Assembly (NCBI GenBank): GCA_949825025.1
Contig: OX463778.1
Span: 53,694,364-53,758,363, forward strand
Origin: Siphlonurus alternatus
Taxonomy: Eukaryota; Arthropoda; Insecta; Ephemeroptera; Siphlonuridae
Length of the DNA: 64,000 nt
Direction of reading: 5' to 3'
In this document: positions 61,101 to 64,000 of the stretch, piece by piece
How positions within the stretch are numbered: the stretch's first letter is position 1
How the letters are laid out: every line of letters starts with the position of its first letter
Translations under genes and position numbers: made by a program
The notes under the pieces: generated by a model
Databases searched by the model: none
What the model was told of the DNA's origin: nothing
The model's input: the letters and a program-made list of their open reading frames with translations, nothing else

Positions 61101-61392
61101 TGATCCCCGGACTCAGCCCCGACCCCAACTATATTATGACCCCTGACTAGCCCTGTTTTACCCTACAGATTCCGGCCCTCAGTACGTGGTCCCCGGACTC
61201 AGCCCCGAATCCGTCTATACTCTAAGGGTGGCTGCACGCAACGCCGCTGGACTTGGCGAGTTTGGAGCCGAACAGAACTACCGCACGGCTACGAAGATGA
61301 CAAAAAAAACTCTTGAATACAATAGCTCCGCCCGTACTGGCACCACCCTGGGTGCATTCCTGGCGCTTGGTGCCGCGCTGCTGGCGTGCTGA
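48374..61392 (+). CDS. GPI-anchored Ig/FN3 cell-adhesion protein, NCAM/fasciclin-2-like (3' part, 7 exons)
   Basis: Joined exons 48374-48542, 50033-50175, 54069-54200, 54757-54900, 56488-56681, 60218-60503 and 61169-61392 give one uninterrupted frame of 430 residues plus stop; the 5' end is missing because the first exon starts in phase 1. Domains seen: Ig1 (Cys33, Trp43, Cys86 in YTC), Ig2 (Cys128, Trp140, Cys174 in YLC), Ig3 (Cys223, Trp235, Cys275 in YVC), FN3 (about 294-397, ending in YTLRVAARNAAGLGEFG), then a short linker NSSARTG and a 16-residue hydrophobic end GTTLGAFLALGAALLAC, a typical GPI-attachment signal. Eight N-glycosylation sequons are visible (residues 26, 83, 117, 163, 220, 239, 266, 408). 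The family works in cell-cell adhesion, mostly neuronal. Three Ig plus one FN3 is shorter than classical fasciclin-2 (five Ig, two FN3), so this may be a separate arthropod paralogue; from memory Drosophila CG33543 has a similar layout, but that is unverified. A signal-peptide exon was not found. Confidence 0.9.
48578..48606 (+). repeat. Intronic copy of 29 bp of exon A
   Basis: The segment around GCCAGAGCGAACGTGGGGTG inside exon A (48467-48495) recurs identically here, 36 bp after the splice donor. A shorter, imperfect copy (gacgtggggggcacgtca) lies between at 48558-48575. It looks like slippage or gene-conversion debris of the exon. Confidence 0.75.
48712..48965. mobile_element. Foldback family 'AAAGTTATGCTACCCTGA', copy 1
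   Basis: TGGTGCAAAGTTATGCTACT ... TTTTTAGAGCCCGGGAGCTA in the left arm, with the complement at the right (gtttccaggccataaaaatcagagtagca). The centre carries GTCACGAGG/CCTCGTGACGTCA. In the intron after exon A. Confidence 0.78.
49047..49400 (-). CDS. 117-codon open frame in first visible intron of adhesion gene
   Basis: Longest non-repeat frame outside the LINE. Begins MLTVLVLDVIINHDVTVTNG; a GC-rich middle encodes LLPALRRWRHRKSTNLRLIA. No domain recognised. A good minus-strand donor (ACG|GTAAGT) lies just upstream at 49425-49430, so a nested gene on the other strand is possible, but there is no firm support. Confidence 0.2.
   Translation of the reverse strand: MLTVLVLDVIINHDVTVTNGEHLSVDILAGYKTLLPALRRWRHRKSTNLRLIALSPDRVHCCPVFLSVVDVKIYPSCAACIADCIFYDKFMNAEQLHYQQTRIGTLKLRSRRFFLIK
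49742..49840. repeat. Dispersed repeat 'TTACATGAGTCA', copy 2
   Basis: GGAGTTACATGAGTCATATT ... GATTATTGCGCACTTGCTGT ... gccatctttgttgaa, in the intron between exons A and B. Confidence 0.65.
50033..50175 (+). CDS. Adhesion gene exon B: second half of Ig1
   Basis: Acceptor tgtgtcctgcag and donor A|GTGAGT at 50176. Phase 2 in, phase 1 out. It encodes the Ig signature DRGNYTC (Asp80, Tyr84, Cys86) and the last strand of Ig1, SFKLVVI. A 154-bp tandem repeat starts about ten bases after the donor. Confidence 0.9.
50185..50625 (+). repeat. 154-bp tandem repeat beside splice donor of exon B
   Basis: Two nearly identical 154-bp units (50185-50338, 50339-50492) and a third, shorter and diverged unit. 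Each unit opens with two TGACGTCA palindromes spaced 23 bp apart (starts at 50187/50210, 50341/50364 and 50495/50518). The array begins ten bases inside the intron. Confidence 0.9.
51525..51650. promoter_or_regulatory. Candidate intronic regulatory element
   Basis: GC-richer block in the intron between exons B and C with CCCCGGGCTGCTTTGCTC, CCTCAATTAGCGAGAC and no open frame. Confidence 0.25.
52951..53376. mobile_element. 426-bp foldback element with TTAAGGGCATTGGGTG ends
   Basis: TTAAGGGCATTGGGTGTAGC at the left and GCTACACCCAATGCCCTTAA at the right; arms of about 190 bp pair almost perfectly around an AT-rich loop. TTAA at both edges could be a target duplication, but GGG rather than CCC follows, so piggyBac assignment is doubtful. 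Lies in the intron before exon C. Confidence 0.85.
53645..54025. mobile_element. Inverted-repeat element rich in ACTTAAGT
   Basis: Between about 53,695 and 54,020 both ends carry repeated ACTTAAGT/TATACTTAAGT words in opposite order (e.g. TGACTTAAGTCAGTACTTAA near the left, ATACTTAATTAAGTTACTAT near the right). The element is flanked by two near-identical 21-bp pieces, TGTTCTCCAATAAGTCCATC at 53645 and TGTTCTCCACTAATTCCATC at 54038. The latter is the pyrimidine tract of exon C. Confidence 0.65.
54069..54200 (+). CDS. Adhesion gene exon C: first half of Ig2
   Basis: The acceptor follows a long pyrimidine tract ending cttgttctccag; the donor is A|GTAAGT at 54201. Phase 1 in and out. It encodes FMDTPVVQNASE, Cys128 (IRCEVDGDPEP) and Trp140 (VAWQVKG). 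The alternative AG two bases later would break the frame, which fixes the start at 54069. An inverted-repeat element ends some 45 bp upstream. Confidence 0.9.
54757..54900 (+). CDS. Adhesion gene exon D: second half of Ig2
   Basis: Acceptor gtccggacag and donor C|GTGAGT at 54901, phase 1 in and out. It encodes MADGLYIKNVTLADRGDYLC, the DxGxYxC region of Ig2, followed by the closing strand IALRVH. The preceding intron is only 556 bp. Confidence 0.9.
56023..56142. mobile_element. MITE family 'GATTCACGAAG', copy 4 (in intron before exon E)
   Basis: Ends ATGGGGGCTCATTCACGAAG and cacgtgaatcgttcccat, with an interior CACTAACCGCTGTTAAACGC. It lies about 80 bp before the 55-bp tandem repeat. Confidence 0.75.
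56222..56441 (+). repeat. 55-bp tandem repeat, four copies
   Basis: Units start at 56222, 56277, 56332 and 56387 with GGTTCATGTCAACAAAATTG and differ at only a few positions. Because 55 is not a multiple of three, all forward frames stay open across it. Those frames are repeat artefacts, not coding sequence. Confidence 0.92.
56488..56681 (+). CDS. Adhesion gene exon E: first part of Ig3
   Basis: Acceptor ggtgttcacag and donor CAG|GTACAC at 56682. Phase 1 in, phase 0 out. It encodes KPQWPSEQSV, sequon NLS, Cys223 (LSCEAVAEPEPDFQW) and Trp235, then the C'/D region of the third Ig. A four-copy 55-bp tandem repeat lies about 45 bp upstream, and an inverted-repeat element family begins shortly downstream. 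Confidence 0.88.
56745..57005. mobile_element. Foldback family 'AAAGTTATGCTACCCTGA', copy 2 (with tRNA-like interior)
   Basis: Left arm GCAGAAATGGATAGAGGGTG...; degraded right arm cctggcctctaaaaaatggg. The centre differs from the other copies and holds GGCGTGAGTTCAAGCCCGAC, resembling a pol III B box, possibly a tRNA/SINE insertion. Confidence 0.65.
57060..57375. mobile_element. Foldback family 'AAAGTTATGCTACCCTGA', copy 3
   Basis: GCAGAAATGGATAGAGGGTG near the left and its complement near the right; arms include TTTTTTAGAGCCCGGGAAGT. The centre has TGACGTCACGCGGCG and a matching CTCGTGACGTCAC. Best-preserved copy. Confidence 0.85.
57787..57866. repeat. Hairpin around GGCCACATCGTGCCGCGAAA
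   Basis: tttggccacatcgtgccgcgaaa pairs with tttcgcggtacaatgtggcc. About 80 bp, in the intron between exons E and F. Confidence 0.65.
58101..58235. repeat. Poly(A)-rich stretch
   Basis: Several A runs of 20 or more bases, separated by short AT-rich sequence. It could hold decayed retroposon tails, but no adjoining element is recognised. Confidence 0.6.
58427..58506. repeat. ~47-bp direct duplication
   Basis: CAGCCTCCTAGTTTGATGTA followed by tacaaact occurs twice in succession within the intron between exons E and F. Confidence 0.8.
59930..59985. repeat. TATTATATTTAT tandem repeat
   Basis: About four copies of a 13-15-bp AT-only unit in the intron before exon F. Confidence 0.7.
60218..60503 (+). 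CDS. Adhesion gene exon F: end of Ig3 and first half of FN3
   Basis: Acceptor gtgtccatag and donor CAG|GTACGT at 60504, phase 0 in, phase 1 out. It begins LSVHNDSVFGEYVCRASNS, supplying Cys275 of Ig3, and continues through ARPATPRMAV into the A-D strands of the FN3 domain (SGFRVQVKRKDEQDW). It is very GC-rich compared with its introns. Confidence 0.9.
60906..61032. mobile_element. MITE family 'GATTCACGAAG', copy 5 (before terminal exon)
   Basis: Ends GGGGGCGATTCACGAAAGAG and ctcttcgtgaatcgctttc; interior AACCACGGTTAGCGCCAGCC. It ends about 50 bp upstream of the duplicated acceptor of the terminal exon. Confidence 0.78.
61083..61150 (+). pseudogene. Truncated duplicate of terminal exon start (decoy exon)
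   Basis: 86 bp upstream of the real acceptor sits a second acceptor (tataccttacag) followed by a near-copy of the first ~40 bases of the terminal exon. It reads in the same phase DSGLQYLIPGLSPD and then meets TAG at 61148-61150. The flanking ACCCCTGACTA is repeated too, so this is a local tandem duplication of about 80 bp. If spliced in, it would yield a protein cut within FN3 and lacking the GPI signal. Confidence 0.75.
61169..61392 (+). CDS. Adhesion gene terminal exon G: end of FN3 and GPI signal
   Basis: Acceptor gttttaccctacag, phase 1 in, stop TGA at 61390-61392. It encodes QYVVPGLSPESVYTLRVAAR (F-G strands of FN3), a short hydrophilic linker with sequon NSS, and a C-terminal stretch of small and hydrophobic residues ending LAC. 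No cytoplasmic tail follows, so GPI attachment fits better than a transmembrane form. An alternative membrane-spanning last exon could exist downstream, but none was seen. Confidence 0.9.
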
Positions 61393-61880
61393 GCACCATT
61401 TTGTCCTGAGCGAGCGTGCTGGCACCAACTTGGTGCAGACCAAATTGGTGCCACCTCACTCGTACTGATGAGGCTGCTCCTAGACTAAATTAATGATTAG
61501 TATCAGCTAGTATTCAAAAAGATTCTGATCGAATTAAAAAGAAAGAAAACAAAATACATGGAAGTTTGACGAAAAAAAAAATACTAACTATTGATTTTAA
61601 ATTGATTAGATCTGTGATTGATTGGATGAAAAATCAATCAATATTTAACGTGTTGTATGTTAGCAGCACTGCAGCGGTTCTTATTTTCAAAATCTTCATA
61701 GATCTTCATAAAAAAGTAAAAATGAAATATATTATAAAATTTTATTGAACGTAATTAATAACAATTTATATATTTATTTGGAATAACATGAAAAGAACCC
61801 AAAATTTTTAATTTTGGGATTTCGGTGCTTTTTTTAAGTTGAATGAATGAATGATGAATAAAAGTAATTGTGAATGAATT
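61393..61880 (+). other. 3' UTR of the adhesion gene
   Basis: AT-rich sequence following the TGA. No other ORF of note. It includes an AATAAA hexamer at 61857, followed by a run of A at about 61881. The end point is inferred from that signal. Confidence 0.5.
61857..61862 (+). terminator. Candidate poly(A) signal AATAAA
   Basis: Canonical AATAAA 465 bp after the stop codon of the adhesion gene. AT-rich DNA makes chance matches likely, so this is only the best-placed candidate. Confidence 0.4.
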
Positions 61881-64000
61881 AAAAAAAAAAAATGCTCATA
61901 GCCCAATTTTTTTTTGTGCTACGTTTTTTTTTAAATGTCTGTAAGCAAAAAATAATAAGATTATTTCTTTAATTTATAATTGCATTAAATAATAATGCAA
62001 TAGTGAATGAAAAAAATGTAATTATATAATACATTATATTAAATCAATGAAATTCATTGTTAAATCCCTAATCCTACTGTAACATAAGACCCCATAAATT
62101 CAGATCTATGTGTGCTTTATCCCGCCCTATTATAGCTTTAGAGAATATCGCATTATTGCCAACAATATGGGTCACTTCCTCATTGTTACGAGGTATCTAG
62201 CATTGTCACTTTCCCAACAATGAGAAATCTGAAACTTTATATTTTTTTTTCAAATATGTGCAATTAAAAAAATCAACGCAAAAATTTAATTGCATTTTAA
62301 ACAATTTTCCCCCGTTCTCATATTCCATATGTTAAAATATAAACAAATAATATCACAGTAGATAAATATTAACAAAAAAATTATGTACATTCCAAAGAAA
62401 AAAACACGTTTTTATTGTAAATAATAAATATACAAATCCCTAAGTATGTCTAGATTTAATTTATAATTATTACTGCTAATTCATTTTTTATTTGCTATAA
62501 TTATTAGGGAAATTTAAAAAAATAAATAGAATTTAGCGTTAATTAAATTGCTTTTCTATGTCATGTAAACAAATTATAATAATGACGCGAGAAAAGATGT
62601 TAATATATAGGAAATTGGGTAATTAAGAATCCCTCTGAAAATTTGGAGGGCTTCTACTTGAAAACGGGGAACTGAATGGACATTATATTTTGATGACTGG
62701 TGCTGCCATAAAAATGCAGCGGATGAAGTGTTGAATTAATAAGAAAGATGGAATGAAATGGGTAAAAAATAATAAAGAAAATTTTGAGTGCCAAATTTTG
62801 TGTGTTTTATTTTCTAGTTTCCGAAGTCGATGCATGTTTTATATCAGAGGATTATTGTGAGATAAGAGCTCGTGACTCCGGCATGTGGCAGAGATTGGAA
62901 TTTGATTAGAAGATCGATTCACAGTCACGGGGCATGATTTTTGTAATTCATTATCACCTCGATCAATGTATTATTTCGTCGCGTGATGTTCCTTGAGATA
63001 TATAAATCACATGGTTATGAGTCAACCCCCAGGTTGTTGGTTTTATTGGAACATGGTATCACTCATCTTCATGCATTCTATCAGTGCAAAATAGGAGTCA
63101 ATTGTTGTGTTGGCAACAATGCTGTAGTGAGCTTTCAAGTGAATTACTGCTGAAAGTAAAATTAAAAACAAATAAAATAGTTCAACAAATTTTGCAATAC
63201 TTTTTCAACAAACAAGCAACTTACAAAATAAAAAAGTCATTTATCATGTTTTAGTCTATGTTTTTTAAGGGGAAGGCAACACGCCCAGTGTAAAAAAAAA
63301 AAAAAATCCTACACATGAATATTATAAAAAAAAATTAAAATGTACTCCTCTACATCCCCTATCATGAGTAGATAAAATATCAGGTATACAAATTCGAGTT
63401 AGTTTTTTAGTTATGAATTTGTATGTAAAATTATACCTGGTATTTTAGCTGAAAATAGAAGAAAAACATTTTAAATTTTGTCAATAATTTTCATGTGTAG
63501 TTTTTTTTTTTTTTTAACATTGGGTGTGTTTCTTCACCCTTAATTATTATTCTTTTTATAATGTAACAATATATGAAAAAAGTTTATATATTGTTACACT
63601 ATTAGCTATATATATCTACAAATTTCACAAATTTGTACTCCCCTGACAAAACCCATGTGTCTTTCTCACTCTTGCAACACCAACAATGCAAGCCACTAGC
63701 TCCACTGTGGGTACATTATGAACTAAAACTTTCATGACAAAAAATCTGCATCTTTTGTGTCTTAAAGTTACTACAGCAAATCAAACAGGGGTAACGGCTT
63801 GTCTCATTCAATGAATAATAATTGTTTATTAATTGAGTTAAAAAAATATATAGTTTTTGGAGGGAAAAAAATAATAAACAAAGATACAAAACCCAATGAA
63901 GCTATATAAATAATTTTGCTGTTAAAAACTATAAACTACTACTAAAAAAACAAACAATATTTCAAAATAGAAATTAAGAACCACCCAGAATTGAGAACAC
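61881..64000. other. Intergenic sequence downstream of the adhesion gene
   Basis: AT-rich with homopolymer runs. A weak inverted repeat flanks 63,260-63,540: both sides share acacccaatg-type and (T)n/(A)n words, with TACAAATTCGAGTTAG...AATTTGTA between, so a MITE may lie there. No coding sequence seen. Confidence 0.4.
62570..63060. other. Downstream block of balanced composition
   Basis: Beyond the adhesion gene, contains CATAAAAATGCAGCGG and TTGATTAGAAGATCGATTC and no frame of note. Possibly regulatory. Otherwise unremarkable. Confidence 0.18.

Overview
The window looks like an AT-rich animal (most likely insect or other arthropod) nuclear chromosome segment. It has long introns, GT-AG exons that are clearly more GC-rich than their surroundings, a jockey/CR1-type LINE, and many small inverted-repeat (MITE-like) insertions. 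The species cannot be fixed from the sequence.

The one securely readable host gene lies at 48,374-61,392 on the + strand. Seven exons join in one open frame (phases 1-2-1-1-1-0-1 agree at every junction). They give the last 430 residues of a secreted cell-surface adhesion protein: three Ig domains, one fibronectin type III domain, and a C-terminal GPI-anchor-type hydrophobic tail. It belongs to the broad NCAM/fasciclin-2-like group. The exon with the start codon and signal peptide was not found and probably lies before base 1 or is hidden in the upstream 48 kb. Two exons have partial copies of themselves in the adjoining intron.

The 48 kb upstream holds no long host coding sequence. I found short minus-strand exon candidates at about 46.4, 18.3 and 5.0 kb, and more weakly at 1.5 and 0.9 kb. 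They have good splice sites and compatible reading phases and could be pieces of a gene on the opposite strand. Several GC-rich islands (about 1.8, 3.1, 24, 31.8, 35, 43.7, 46.8 and 51.6 kb) may be enhancers, promoters or unrecognised exons.

Mobile DNA dominates the rest. A 5'-truncated LINE with an open reverse-transcriptase frame sits at 35.8-37.1 kb and ends in a TTTA/TAAA repeat; the same 3' end recurs at 2.2 and 22.0 kb. A 2.1-kb, nearly complete palindrome with TTAA ends (11.9-14.0 kb) and a related-looking 0.24-kb family resemble non-autonomous piggyBac elements. At least five copies of one 120-140-bp inverted-repeat family, three copies of another, other foldback elements, and a tRNA-derived SINE family are scattered through the window, several inside the adhesion gene's introns. 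The octamer TGACGTCA is strikingly over-represented. From 61.4 kb to the end there is a 3' UTR, a poly(A) signal and AT-rich non-coding DNA.
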